A stretch of 18,185 bases of DNA, from positions 1 to 18,185 of the forward strand of contig JAEYRT010000213.1 of the NCBI GenBank assembly GCA_023435325.1. Direction: 5' to 3'. The notes under the pieces are model-generated. The model ran no database searches. It was not told the DNA's origin and worked only from the letters and a program-made list of their open reading frames with translations. This DNA is from Pseudomonadota bacterium (GTDB taxonomy: Bacteria > Pseudomonadota > Gammaproteobacteria > Burkholderiales > Burkholderiaceae_C). A program made the position numbers and the translations under genes. Positions 6,924 through 13,783 of this stretch are shown piece by piece (the stretch's first letter is position 1; each line of letters begins with the position of its first letter).

Positions 6924-8222
6924 TCACAAGGCCGCCGTCTGGTCCTCGGAGCTGCCACCGGGCGTGAACTGTGGCAGTTGCGGTAAAGCATCGCGCAACA
7001 GACAGCTCTCCCAGCCTGCGCTGCGCCACAGGGCATCTGTGCTGGGGGTGTGGGTCAGCATCATGTGCTCCAGCAGGGGCGTCAGCAAGGTGGTGTCCGG
7101 ATCGGCCAGCAGCACATAGCGCGGCTCTCCCTCTTCCAAGTAGGCCGTGCCTGTATCCGGCATGGCACCCACCCAGCGGATGGTGGTCAGTGCGCTCAAT
7201 GCGGGCTCCAGCTGCAGACGGTCTACGCGCAGGCGCTTGGCCAGGGCCATGGAGGGCAACCCGCGCTGACTTTCGCTGCGCAAGGGTGCGAGCACGGCGA
7301 TCGTCTCCAGCGCCAGTTCCAGCTTCCATCCAGGGTGACGCACATCGCGGCTGGTGCCCACCATCAGACTGGGCAGATAGGCCGCCACCACGGCTCCGAG
7401 CAAAAAGATCACCCAGCAGGTATAGACCCAGATGAGAAAAATAGGCAGCGTGGCAAACGTGCCGTAAATGGCCGAGTAGGTAGGCACGGTGGACAGATAC
7501 AGTCCCAGCACATTCTTGGCAATCGCCATGCCTGCGGCAACAAACAGCCCCCCAGCCCAGGCGTGGCGCCACTTCACCGGCGTATTGGGCACAAAGTGGT
7601 ACAGCGCTGCCATGGCGGCAGACAGCAGCAGAAATTCCAGAGAGTTGAAGCCGATCTGCAGACCTTCGGGCAGGCCTGCCACCAGCCCCCGGGAGGCAGA
7701 CAGCACGTACGACGTGGTGGCAATACTCAGGCCCATGAGTAGTGGGCCAAAGGTAATCACCCCCCAGTAAATCAGCAGGCGCTGCCCCAGCGGGCGCATG
7801 CGCTGCACGCGCCAGATGCGGTTGAGCGTTTTGTCCATGGTCAGGATCAGGCTGATCACGGTCACCAGCAAAAACGCCAGACCCACAATGCCAAGCTGGC
7901 TGGCCTTGCTGGAAAACTGCAGCAGATAGTCCATCACCTGCTCGGCAATCTCCACCGGAATCAGGCGCTCCACCACCCAGCGCTGCAAGGTGTCTTGCAG
8001 CCGCCCGAAACTTGGAAACGCCGTGAACACCGACAGCAGCACGGTGAAGAAAGGCACCAGGGCCAGCAGCGTCGTGAACGTCAGGCTGCTGGCCGTCAGA
8101 CCCAGCTGATCTTCACTGAAGCGCGTTCTGAGCGTCTGCAAAGTATTGCCCCAGGGAAAAACTTTGAGTGCTTGCAGCAATTGGCGGGCGCGCTGGCGCA
8201 AACGGTGGAAGGTCAGTGGCAT
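6924..8222 (-). CDS. YihY/BrkB-family inner-membrane protein with extended C-terminus
   Basis: 432 aa. The N-terminal 320 or so residues match the YihY (UPF0761) family: FSEDQLGLTASSLTFTTLLALVP, a lumenal loop, then FLLVTVISLILTMDKTLNRIW, and about six membrane segments ending FLIWVYTCWVIFLLGAVVAAYL. The family was once called RNase BN, but that activity belongs to another gene; the function of YihY is unsettled. The C-terminal 110 or so residues are soluble and look like a winged-helix-type module (LALETIAVLAPLRSESQRG, then ALAKRLRVDRLQLEPALSAL), absent from the shorter E. coli protein. I chose the ATG at 8222 (MPLTFHRL) because the 47 residues open upstream are Arg/Pro/Ser-rich and unlike the family. 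The ribosome site is weak (GGGATGG, about 12 bases upstream). The start lies 20 bp from the divergent DUF2069 gene. Confidence 0.9.
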   Translation of the reverse strand: MPLTFHRLRQRARQLLQALKVFPWGNTLQTLRTRFSEDQLGLTASSLTFTTLLALVPFFTVLLSVFTAFPSFGRLQDTLQRWVVERLIPVEIAEQVMDYLLQFSSKASQLGIVGLAFLLVTVISLILTMDKTLNRIWRVQRMRPLGQRLLIYWGVITFGPLLMGLSIATTSYVLSASRGLVAGLPEGLQIGFNSLEFLLLSAAMAALYHFVPNTPVKWRHAWAGGLFVAAGMAIAKNVLGLYLSTVPTYSAIYGTFATLPIFLIWVYTCWVIFLLGAVVAAYLPSLMVGTSRDVRHPGWKLELALETIAVLAPLRSESQRGLPSMALAKRLRVDRLQLEPALSALTTIRWVGAMPDTGTAYLEEGEPRYVLLADPDTTLLTPLLEHMMLTHTPSTDALWRSAGWESCLLRDALPQLPQFTPGGSSEDQTAAL

Positions 8223-8233
8223 GGCCGTATGAT
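8205..8233 (+). promoter_or_regulatory. Candidate promoter for a leaderless DUF2069 transcript
   Basis: TATGAT (8228-8233), 5 of 6 to the -10 consensus, lies 9 bases before the DUF2069 ATG. A weak -35 (GTGGAA, 8205-8210) is 17 bases upstream. Initiation about 7 bases after the box would fall at or just before the ATG, giving an mRNA with almost no leader, which fits the lack of a ribosome site. Confidence 0.35.
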
Positions 8234-8242
8234 GCCATCCCG

Positions 8243-8650
8243 ATGAACTCCGCAACCAACAACCTTCCTGGCAGCGACGTGGCTGCCACCCGCTGGCTGG
8301 CCGTGGGCAGCCTGCTTGGCCTGATTGTGCTGTGCGTGGCCTGGGAACTGTGGCTGGCACCACTGCGCCCCCAAGGCTCCTGGCTGGTGCTCAAGGCCTT
8401 GCCGCTGTGCATTCCGCTGGCGGGTTTGCTCAAGCACCGCATGTATACCTACCGCTGGGTGAGCCTGGTGGTGTGGCTGTATTTCATCGAAGGTGTGGTG
8501 CGTGCCTGGAGCGACCCTGCCCCCAGCAGCTACCTGGCCATGGTGGAAATTGCCCTGTGCCTGATGCTGTTTGTGGCCTGTGCCCTGCATGTGCGTCTGC
8601 GCCTGAAAGCCGCCAGAAACCAGCAAATCGCACCCGCATCTTCTGCCTGA
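8243..8650 (+). CDS. DUF2069 small integral membrane protein (135 aa)
   Basis: Four hydrophobic segments can be read: WLAVGSLLGLIVLCVAWELW (about 19-40), LVLKALPLCIPLAGLL (about 52-68), WVSLVVWLYFIEGVVRAW (about 74-92) and the YLAMVEIALCLMLFVACALHV stretch (about 98-118). A basic cytoplasmic tail follows. The phrases LKALPLCIPLAGLLKHRMYTYRW and YFIEGVVRAWSD are typical of DUF2069, a proteobacterial inner-membrane family without known function. I chose the ATG at 8243; GTG codons upstream in frame (8168, 8216) would make it overlap yihY. No ribosome site is seen. The FAD oxidoreductase follows after 30 bases, so the two are likely co-transcribed. Confidence 0.85.
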   Translation: MNSATNNLPGSDVAATRWLAVGSLLGLIVLCVAWELWLAPLRPQGSWLVLKALPLCIPLAGLLKHRMYTYRWVSLVVWLYFIEGVVRAWSDPAPSSYLAMVEIALCLMLFVACALHVRLRLKAARNQQIAPASSA

Positions 8651-8680
8651 ACTGCCTTATTTTTTTGACGGAAAACCACC

Positions 8681-10102
8681 ATGAGCGAGACATTGCTGGC
8701 CCGATTGCGCGAGATCACGGGCGCGGCCCATGTACTGACTGAGGGCGACCTGAGCGCCTATGAACAAGACTGGCGCAAACGCGTGCGTGGCAAGGCGCTG
8801 GCCGTGGTGCGCCCCGGCAGCACCCAGGAAGTGGCAGCCGTCGTGCAGGCCTGCGCTGCAGCGCAGATCAGCATCGTCCCTCAAGGGGGCAACACCGGAC
8901 TGTCCGTGGGTTCCACGCCAGACCATACCGGCCAGCAAGTCGTGTTGAGTCTGCAGCGCATGAATGCCGTGCGCCAGCTGGATGCAGACAACCTGACCGT
9001 CACCGTGGAGGCGGGCGTTGTGCTGCAAAATCTGCAAGCAACTGCAGCGCAAGCCGGTTTTCTGTTCCCCCTGTCACTGGCCGCCGAAGGCAGCTGCACC
9101 ATTGGCGGTAATCTGGGCACCAACGCCGGCGGCACACAGGTGCTGCGCTATGGCAACACACGCGAGCTGTGTCTGGGCCTGGAGGTGGTGACCCCCCAAG
9201 GTGAAATCTGGGATGGCCTGGCAGGCTTGCGCAAGGACAACACCGGCTATGACTTGCGCGACCTTTTCATTGGCAGTGAAGGCACACTGGGCATCATCAC
9301 TGCTGCCACCATGAAGCTGTTTCCGCAACCTGCCGCGCAGTTGACCGCTTTTGCCGCTGTCCCCAGCATGGAAGCCGCCGTGCGGTTGCTAGGTCTGGCA
9401 CACCAGCATTTGGCGGCAGGCCTGACTGGTTTTGAAGTCATGGGCCAGTTTGCCTTGTCACTGGTGGTCAAGCACATGCCCCAGCTGCGTGTACCGTTTG
9501 CCAACATGGATGATGCGCCCTATTGCGTGCTGCTCGAAAACTCGGACAGCGAGTCCGAAGCCCACGCCCGCGCACGCTTCGAACACTTGCTGGAGCTGGC
9601 CCTGGAAGACGGTTGCGTGCTTGATGCCGTGGTGGCCGAAAGCATGGCCCAGGCGCACGAGCTATGGCACATCCGTGAAAGCATTCCACTGGCCCAGGCC
9701 GAGGAAGGCCTGAACATCAAGCACGATATCTCCATCCAGGCCTCCAAGATTCCCGCCTTTGTGGCCCATACCGATGCGCTGCTGCAGCGCGCAATCCCCG
9801 GGGTGCGGCTGGTGAATTTCGGCCACTTGGGCGATGGCAATCTGCACTACAACGTGCAAGTGCCCGAAGGCCAGGACGGCAAGGCCTTTCTTGAAGAAAA
9901 AGAAGGCATGGTGAATGAACTCGTCTACGACGCCGTGGCACAGTTTGGCGGCTCTTTCTCGGCCGAGCACGGCGTGGGGGCGCTCAAGGCCGACAAGCTG
10001 GAGCGCTACAAATCACCAGTGGCGTTGTCCATGATGCGCGCCATCAAGCAGGCGCTGGACCCGCAAGGCATTCTCAATCCCGGTTGCGTGCTGAAGGTGT
10101 GA
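8681..10102 (+). CDS. FAD-binding 2-hydroxyacid dehydrogenase (D-2-hydroxyglutarate/D-lactate/GlcD type)
   Basis: 473 aa, of the VAO/PCMH flavoprotein family with a FAD-oxidase C domain. The FAD-binding half carries PQGGNTGLSVG (67-77), the AAEGSCTIGGNLGTNAGG loop, and GSEGTLGIITA (198-208). The C-terminal half carries IKHDIS, the metal-binding GHLGDGNLHYNV (381-392), and SAEHGVG (H430), and ends in the family signature LDPQGILNPGCVL. The family oxidises D-2-hydroxyacids such as D-2-hydroxyglutarate, D-lactate or glycolate, passing electrons to an acceptor; sequence alone does not fix the substrate. No GlcE/GlcF partners are beside it, so a stand-alone D-2-hydroxyglutarate or D-lactate dehydrogenase is more likely than glycolate oxidase. 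An ACGGA ribosome site lies about 10 bases before the ATG. Confidence 0.92.
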   Translation: MSETLLARLREITGAAHVLTEGDLSAYEQDWRKRVRGKALAVVRPGSTQEVAAVVQACAAAQISIVPQGGNTGLSVGSTPDHTGQQVVLSLQRMNAVRQLDADNLTVTVEAGVVLQNLQATAAQAGFLFPLSLAAEGSCTIGGNLGTNAGGTQVLRYGNTRELCLGLEVVTPQGEIWDGLAGLRKDNTGYDLRDLFIGSEGTLGIITAATMKLFPQPAAQLTAFAAVPSMEAAVRLLGLAHQHLAAGLTGFEVMGQFALSLVVKHMPQLRVPFANMDDAPYCVLLENSDSESEAHARARFEHLLELALEDGCVLDAVVAESMAQAHELWHIRESIPLAQAEEGLNIKHDISIQASKIPAFVAHTDALLQRAIPGVRLVNFGHLGDGNLHYNVQVPEGQDGKAFLEEKEGMVNELVYDAVAQFGGSFSAEHGVGALKADKLERYKSPVALSMMRAIKQALDPQGILNPGCVLKV

Positions 10103-10112
10103 ATGGGCATGG

Positions 10113-10140
10113 CCAGCGCCACATCGCCATGTGGTGCTGG
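10113..10140. terminator. Long hairpin between convergent genes, possible terminator
   Basis: A 12-bp stem (CCAGCGCCACAT 10113-10124 with ATGTGGTGCTGG 10129-10140, one G-T pair) with a 4-base loop begins 11 bases after the dehydrogenase stop. No T-tract follows on either strand, so it may act in mRNA 3'-end protection rather than as a classic intrinsic terminator. Confidence 0.45.
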
Positions 10141-10204
10141 TCGCTGGGGGCTGGCGCTGTGGGCCTGCACCCCCTGTCTGCCTTTGGCCTGCAGCGCGGC
10201 CATC

Positions 10205-10828
10205 TTAGCCCTTGGCGGGCATTTTGTGGTTGTCGAGCATGGTCTGCACCTCTTTGGGCCAGGGCACATTCGCATGCATAGGGTCCAGATATTCGCTGAC
10301 CTGGCCCTCATGCAGCATCCACACGCGGACTGCATTCTTCGTCGCATCGACCACCACGGCAGCCGCTTCCTTGCCGCCTTCATGGGGACGGTTACCGGTG
10401 ATGAACCACAGACCATCCTCTTCGGTCAGCGGCCCTACCGTGCGCATATTGCCCAGCAAGGTGGAATAGTTTTTACCCAGCATGTGCTTGAGGCGCTCGG
10501 CCAGTACCCCTTGCTCCAGAAAACTCATATTGCTGTCACTGGGATAGGTGCCGACATATTGTCTGAGAGCCCCCAGGGGAGAGGCATCTGTCGTCGGTGT
10601 GGCCGTGCTGGGCAGGCTCTCGGCTTTTTCAGCACTTTGGGCCACCAACGCCGCATCGCCGCCCAGACCTTGAACGGCATCCGTGGTGGCAGGAGGAAGT
10701 CTGGCAGCCGACGAAGCTGCCTGCAGCGCCGCTTTGGGAGCCGGCGGTGCAGGCTCACAGGCCGCCAGCACCCCCACCACCGTCATCAGAACCACGGTGT
10801 GCCAGGGACTGAGCAAGGATTTTTTCAT
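10205..10828 (-). CDS. Lipoprotein of unknown function (207 aa)
   Basis: A lipoprotein signal peptide (MKKSLLSPWHTVVLMTVVGVLAAC) ends in a lipobox LAA|C with Cys24, so the mature protein should be lipid-anchored in the envelope; glutamate at +2 favours the outer membrane. Residues 25-90 are Ala/Ser/Thr/Pro-rich and probably a flexible linker. A compact domain follows from about residue 88, with RQYVGTYPSDS, a helical LAERLKHMLGKNYSTLLGNM, and beta-like segments GLWFITGNRPHEGGKEAAAVVVD and VRVWMLHEGQ. I do not recognise a named family. I chose the ATG at 10828, preceded by GGAGGAAAA, over a longer frame to 10888. It is convergent with the FAD dehydrogenase and divergent from thyA. Confidence 0.88.
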   Translation of the reverse strand: MKKSLLSPWHTVVLMTVVGVLAACEPAPPAPKAALQAASSAARLPPATTDAVQGLGGDAALVAQSAEKAESLPSTATPTTDASPLGALRQYVGTYPSDSNMSFLEQGVLAERLKHMLGKNYSTLLGNMRTVGPLTEEDGLWFITGNRPHEGGKEAAAVVVDATKNAVRVWMLHEGQVSEYLDPMHANVPWPKEVQTMLDNHKMPAKG

Positions 10829-10917
10829 GGGTTTTCCTCCGCAAACGTTGGTGCCCAAACGCTGGAATCTGCACACGCTTTCAGGCATGGAATGCTGGAA
10901 TTTTCAAAATAAAGCAC

Positions 10918-10932
10918 CGGACTGTCTGTCCG
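10918..10932. repeat. Short inverted repeat in the lipoprotein/thyA spacer
   Basis: CGGAC-TGTCT-GTCCG, a 5-bp perfect inverted repeat. It lies 90 bases from the lipoprotein start and 112 bases from the thyA start. It could be an operator, but no regulator is implied by the context. Confidence 0.25.
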
Positions 10933-10975
10933 CCAAAACCGCATTCCCTGGCCCACGAGCAGCCTTGGACGAGCA

Positions 10976-11025
10976 TGGCACAATGCCTTGCTGACCGCCC
11001 CTGCCCATCGGGCGGTTTCGTTTTT
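10976..11025 (+). promoter_or_regulatory. thyA promoter box plus 5' hairpin and T-tract
   Basis: An extended -10-like element TGG-CACAAT (10976-10984) is followed ten bases later by a 7-bp hairpin (ACCGCCC 10994-11000, GGGCGGT 11010-11016) and TTCGTTTTT. The hairpin has the shape of an intrinsic terminator but lies inside the probable thyA leader, with 18 bases between the T-tract and the ATG. No convincing -35 box is seen. Confidence 0.4.
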
Positions 11026-11043
11026 GCAGAGAGATTCAAGCCC

Positions 11044-11865
11044 ATGACTTCCCCCACAGACCGCCCTGTCCGTTCGCAATACGAAGACTTCATGCGCCAT
11101 GTGTACGAGCATGGCGTGAGCAAGGGTGACCGCACTGGCACCGGCACGCGCAGCGTGTTCGGCCACCAGATGCGCTTTGACCTGTCCGAAGGTTTTCCGC
11201 TGGTGACCACCAAGAAGGTGCACCTTAAATCCATCATTTTGGAACTGCTGTGGTTCCTGCGTGGCGACAGCAACGTGAAGTGGCTGCAAGAGCGCGGCTG
11301 CACCATCTGGGACGAATGGGCGCGTGAAGACGGTGACCTCGGCCCCGTGTACGGTGTCCAGAGGCGCAACTGGCCCAAGCCCGGTGGTGGTCACATCGAC
11401 CAGATCGCCGAAGTCGTCCAGCAGCTGAAAAGCAATCCAGACAGCCGCCGCATCATCGTCAGCGCCTGGAACGTGGCCGATCTGGATCAGATGGCCCTCA
11501 TGCCCTGCCACGCCTTCTTTCAGTTTTATGTGGCCAATGGCAAGCTCTCCTGCCAGCTCTACCAGCGCAGCGCAGACATCTTTTTGGGCGTGCCCTTCAA
11601 TATCGCCAGTTATGCCCTGCTGACCCATATGCTGGCGCAGCAATGCGACCTGGAAGTGGGCGACTTCATCTGGACCGGTGGTGACTGCCACATTTACAAC
11701 AACCACTTTGAACAGGTCGAAACCCAGCTGGCACGCCAGCCGTTTGCGTACCCCACGCTGAACATCAAGTGCAAGCCCGATTCCATCTTCGACTATCAGT
11801 TCGAGGATTTCGAGGTGCTCGGCTATGAACACCACCCTGCCATCAAGGCACCGGTGGCAGTTTGA
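11044..11865 (+). CDS. thyA: Thymidylate synthase
   Basis: 273 aa; makes dTMP from dUMP using 5,10-methylene-THF as carbon donor and reductant, and releases dihydrofolate. Typical motifs are present: GDRTGTGTRSVFG, FPLVTTKKVHLKSII, TIWDEWA, the catalytic Cys155 in MPCHAFFQFYV, the PDSRRIIVSAWN arginine pair, QLYQRSADIFLGVPFNIASYA, and WTGGDCHIYNNH. One odd residue stands out: the near-universal QWR of the GPVYGxQWRxW segment reads QRR, with AGG at 11362-11364 (residue 107) where TGG is expected. I chose the ATG at 11044 because the family begins near SQYEDFMRHV; an in-frame upstream start at 10975 would run through the promoter hairpin. A weak purine tract (AGAGAGAT) precedes the ATG. folA follows on the same strand. 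Confidence 0.96.
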   Translation: MTSPTDRPVRSQYEDFMRHVYEHGVSKGDRTGTGTRSVFGHQMRFDLSEGFPLVTTKKVHLKSIILELLWFLRGDSNVKWLQERGCTIWDEWAREDGDLGPVYGVQRRNWPKPGGGHIDQIAEVVQQLKSNPDSRRIIVSAWNVADLDQMALMPCHAFFQFYVANGKLSCQLYQRSADIFLGVPFNIASYALLTHMLAQQCDLEVGDFIWTGGDCHIYNNHFEQVETQLARQPFAYPTLNIKCKPDSIFDYQFEDFEVLGYEHHPAIKAPVAV

Positions 11866-11882
11866 GTCTCACAAAAACAGAA

Positions 11883-11966
11883 GCTGCGAACGCTTGTTTT
11901 GTCGGCACTTCAGATATAAAACTATCTGAAATCCTTTATTTGCAAGCGTGAGCAGCTCTTTTTTTT
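11883..11966 (+). repeat. Dispersed intergenic repeat copy B, nested inverted repeat with T-tract (thyA-folA spacer)
   Basis: Outer arms GCTGC (11883-11887) and CGCTTG (11891-11896) are exactly complementary to CAAGCG (11943-11948) and GCAGC (11952-11956), each side interrupted by three bases. Inside is a perfect 8-bp inverted repeat TTCAGATA/TATCTGAA (11909-11916, 11923-11930). A T-run follows at about 11959-11966, so the whole can end transcription of thyA. Its right part (11906-11959) aligns without gaps to copy A at 2375-2428. Confidence 0.65.
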
Positions 11967-11988
11967 AAATAAACCCATTGCTGAAACC

Positions 11989-12480
11989 ATGGCCATTCAT
12001 TTGATTTACGCACGCGCCGCCAATGGCGTGATTGGCTTGGACAACACCATGCCCTGGCACCTGCCCGAGGACTTGGCCCACTTCAAGCAATTGACCAGCG
12101 GCAGCCCCGTGGTCATGGGCCGCAAGACCTGGGATTCTCTGCCCGCACGCTTTCGACCTCTGCCCGGGCGTACCAATATCGTGGTCACGCGCAATGCCGA
12201 CTGGAGTGCAGAAGGTGTCGTTCGTGCCGGCAGCCTGGAAGAAGCCCTGCAAGCAGGTGCGCAACATGGCGACACCGTCTGGGTCATGGGAGGCGCGCAA
12301 ATTTACGCCCAAGCCCTACCGCTGGCGGATGTGGCGGAGGTCACCATCATTCACCAAGACTTCGAAGGCGATGCCTTTGCTCCCACCCTTGGCCCTGAAT
12401 GGATCGAGGCTACACGCCAAGATCATGTCAGCGCCCAGGGGCTGCCCTTTAGCTTTGTCCGCTACCAGCGCCAGCACTAA
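11989..12480 (+). CDS. folA: Dihydrofolate reductase
   Basis: 163 aa, full length for a chromosomal type; reduces dihydrofolate to tetrahydrofolate with NADPH and is the target of trimethoprim. Visible motifs are IYARAANGVIGLDNTMPWHLPEDLAHFK with the proton-relay acid D28, VMGRKTWDSLP, PLPGRTNIVVTR and the NADPH-binding VMGGAQIYAQALPLAD. It recycles the dihydrofolate that ThyA releases, and the pairing with thyA is the usual one. It starts 123 bases after thyA, behind a repeat with a T-tract. No ribosome site is visible before the ATG (only GCTGAAACC). TTGCAA (11941-11946 region) with TTTAAA about 18 bases on could be a promoter inside the repeat, which would give folA independent expression. 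Confidence 0.96.
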   Translation: MAIHLIYARAANGVIGLDNTMPWHLPEDLAHFKQLTSGSPVVMGRKTWDSLPARFRPLPGRTNIVVTRNADWSAEGVVRAGSLEEALQAGAQHGDTVWVMGGAQIYAQALPLADVAEVTIIHQDFEGDAFAPTLGPEWIEATRQDHVSAQGLPFSFVRYQRQH

Positions 12481-12506
12481 AACACGGGCATGCGGGTGAT
12501 GACGGG

Positions 12507-12535
12507 TTGACGTTTTTGCTGCATTGCAACAATAT
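12507..12535 (+). promoter_or_regulatory. Candidate sigma70 promoter for the metallophosphatase
   Basis: TTGACG (12507-12512), 17-base spacer, CAATAT (12530-12535). Transcription would begin close to 12541, at the left arm of the hairpin that follows. It starts 26 bases after the folA stop, so the phosphatase may be transcribed separately from folA. Confidence 0.45.
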
Positions 12536-12537
12536 GG

Positions 12538-12569
12538 AACGCCCGTGCCAAATTCGCCGGGCGTTTTTT
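12538..12569 (+). terminator. Hairpin plus T-tract between folA and the metallophosphatase
   Basis: An 8-bp stem (AACGCCCG 12538-12545, CGGGCGTT 12558-12565) with T-run 12564-12569. It can end the thyA-folA transcript. It also lies only 20 bases before the next ATG, at or just after the predicted start of that gene's own mRNA. Confidence 0.7.
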
Positions 12570-12589
12570 CTTTGAAAGCCACTGCCACC

Positions 12590-13660
12590 ATGAGCCTGAT
12601 CCAGCCCCTGCCCCCCGGCCCGCTTGACATCGTTGGAGACATCCACGGTGAGCTGCATGCCCTGCAGGATCTGTTGCGCCACCTGGGTTATGACGACAGC
12701 GGACGCCACCCGCAATCGCGCACCCTGGTGTTTGTGGGCGATTTTGTGGACCGCGGCCCCGACAGCCCTGGCGTGGTTGATCTGGTGCAGCGTCTTGTCG
12801 AGGGTGGCCATGCCTGTGCCATTGCGGGCAACCACGAAATCAACCTGCTGCGGCACGACCCCAAGGATGGCGCAGGCTGGTTTTTCGACGAACGCGTGGC
12901 CAGCGATCTCACCAAATACAGCGCCTTTGCCCGCGCCACCAACACGCTGCAGCGTGCGCGCATTGAAACCTTTCTCAACAGCCTGCCCCTGGGCTTGGAG
13001 CGTTCTGACCTGCGCGTAATTCATGCCGCCTGGCACGGCCCTGACATTGACAAGGCACGCAGCATGCCCCTGGGCACAGCCCGCACGGAATACGACCGTT
13101 GGGAAGACCGCGCTGCCCAAGCAGCCCGGGAGCAGCAGATTGCTCACCGCATGGCGCAGGAAAAAACCATCTGGCCCTACAGCCTGGAAGATGGTGAGCG
13201 CTGCCCGCCCTTTCTGCAGGCCCATTGCGACAATGAGTTGAACAAGGCGCTCTTCAACCCCTTGAAGGTACTGACCTGCGGGCTGGAGCGCCAAACCCCA
13301 GCGCCTTTTTTCGCAGGCAACAAATGGCGTTTTGTGGAACGCCTGGCCTGGTGGAACCGTTACGAAGACCCTATCCCAGTGGTCGTGGGTCATTACTGGC
13401 GCTCTACGCTGCCAGCACAAACCACGCACGAAGGCCTGTTCCACAACGTCGCACCTTTTGCCTGGCACGGCAAATTGGGCAACGTGTTTTGCGTGGACTA
13501 TTCCGTCGGCGCCCGCGCCCAGGCTCGTACACATGGCCGCACCTGTACGCACATGAAGCTGGCAGCCTTGCGCTGGCCGGAACGCAGCCTGATGCTGGAC
13601 GATGGCAGCACACACGCGACAACCGGCTTTCTGCAACCAGCTTTGGCCGGGACGGCGTAA
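12590..13660 (+). CDS. PPP-family metallophosphatase (ApaH/PrpE-like), 356 aa
   Basis: A calcineurin-like metallophosphoesterase of the PPP branch. The metal-binding blocks are GDIHGE (D17, H19), VGDFVDRG (D51) and AGNHE (N81, H82), with later histidines in VIHAAWHG (H145) and VVGHYW (H268). Related proteins hydrolyse diadenosine polyphosphates (ApaH, PrpE) or phosphoproteins. At 356 aa it is longer than ApaH (about 280) and PrpE (about 245). The middle segment, roughly residues 95-240, is where it departs from them, and the substrate is open. I chose the ATG at 12590 (MSLIQPLPPGPLDIVGDIHG); a TTG frame start at 12524 would run through the promoter and hairpin. The ribosome site is weak (GAAAG, 12 bases upstream). 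It follows folA on the same strand. Confidence 0.88.
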   Translation: MSLIQPLPPGPLDIVGDIHGELHALQDLLRHLGYDDSGRHPQSRTLVFVGDFVDRGPDSPGVVDLVQRLVEGGHACAIAGNHEINLLRHDPKDGAGWFFDERVASDLTKYSAFARATNTLQRARIETFLNSLPLGLERSDLRVIHAAWHGPDIDKARSMPLGTARTEYDRWEDRAAQAAREQQIAHRMAQEKTIWPYSLEDGERCPPFLQAHCDNELNKALFNPLKVLTCGLERQTPAPFFAGNKWRFVERLAWWNRYEDPIPVVVGHYWRSTLPAQTTHEGLFHNVAPFAWHGKLGNVFCVDYSVGARAQARTHGRTCTHMKLAALRWPERSLMLDDGSTHATTGFLQPALAGTA

Positions 13661-13693
13661 GCGCCCAAATTTGCGGGGCATCGCTGCCGCACA

Positions 13694-13723
13694 CAAAAAA
13701 ACCACCTCACTGGCGCGAGGTGG
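13694..13723 (-). terminator. Intrinsic terminator of the solute-binding protein gene
   Basis: On the minus strand CCACCTC (13717-13723) pairs with GAGGTGG (13702-13708) and is followed directly by seven T (13695-13701). It lies about 120 bases past the stop at 13847. On the plus strand the same stem is followed only by CTGTCAATTT, so it is weaker for the convergent phosphatase. Confidence 0.85.
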
Positions 13724-13783
13724 CTGTCAATTTACAAGCGTCCGGGTGCTTCCCAGCGACGGTGCACTATAACAAAAAACATA

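Noticed and set aside
6924..8222. Naming the YihY protein RNase BN (rbn)
   Set aside because: That name came from an early misassignment; there are no nuclease motifs, only membrane segments and a soluble tail.
10976..10991. Sigma54-like promoter before thyA (TGGCAC then TTGC)
   Set aside because: The GG and GC elements are 13 bases apart, one more than the strict spacing requires, and thyA is not a typical sigma54 target.
12449..13705. Open frame of 418 codons on the minus strand
   Set aside because: It covers the whole metallophosphatase in antisense and has no recognisable motifs; the plus-strand gene carries all PPP signatures.
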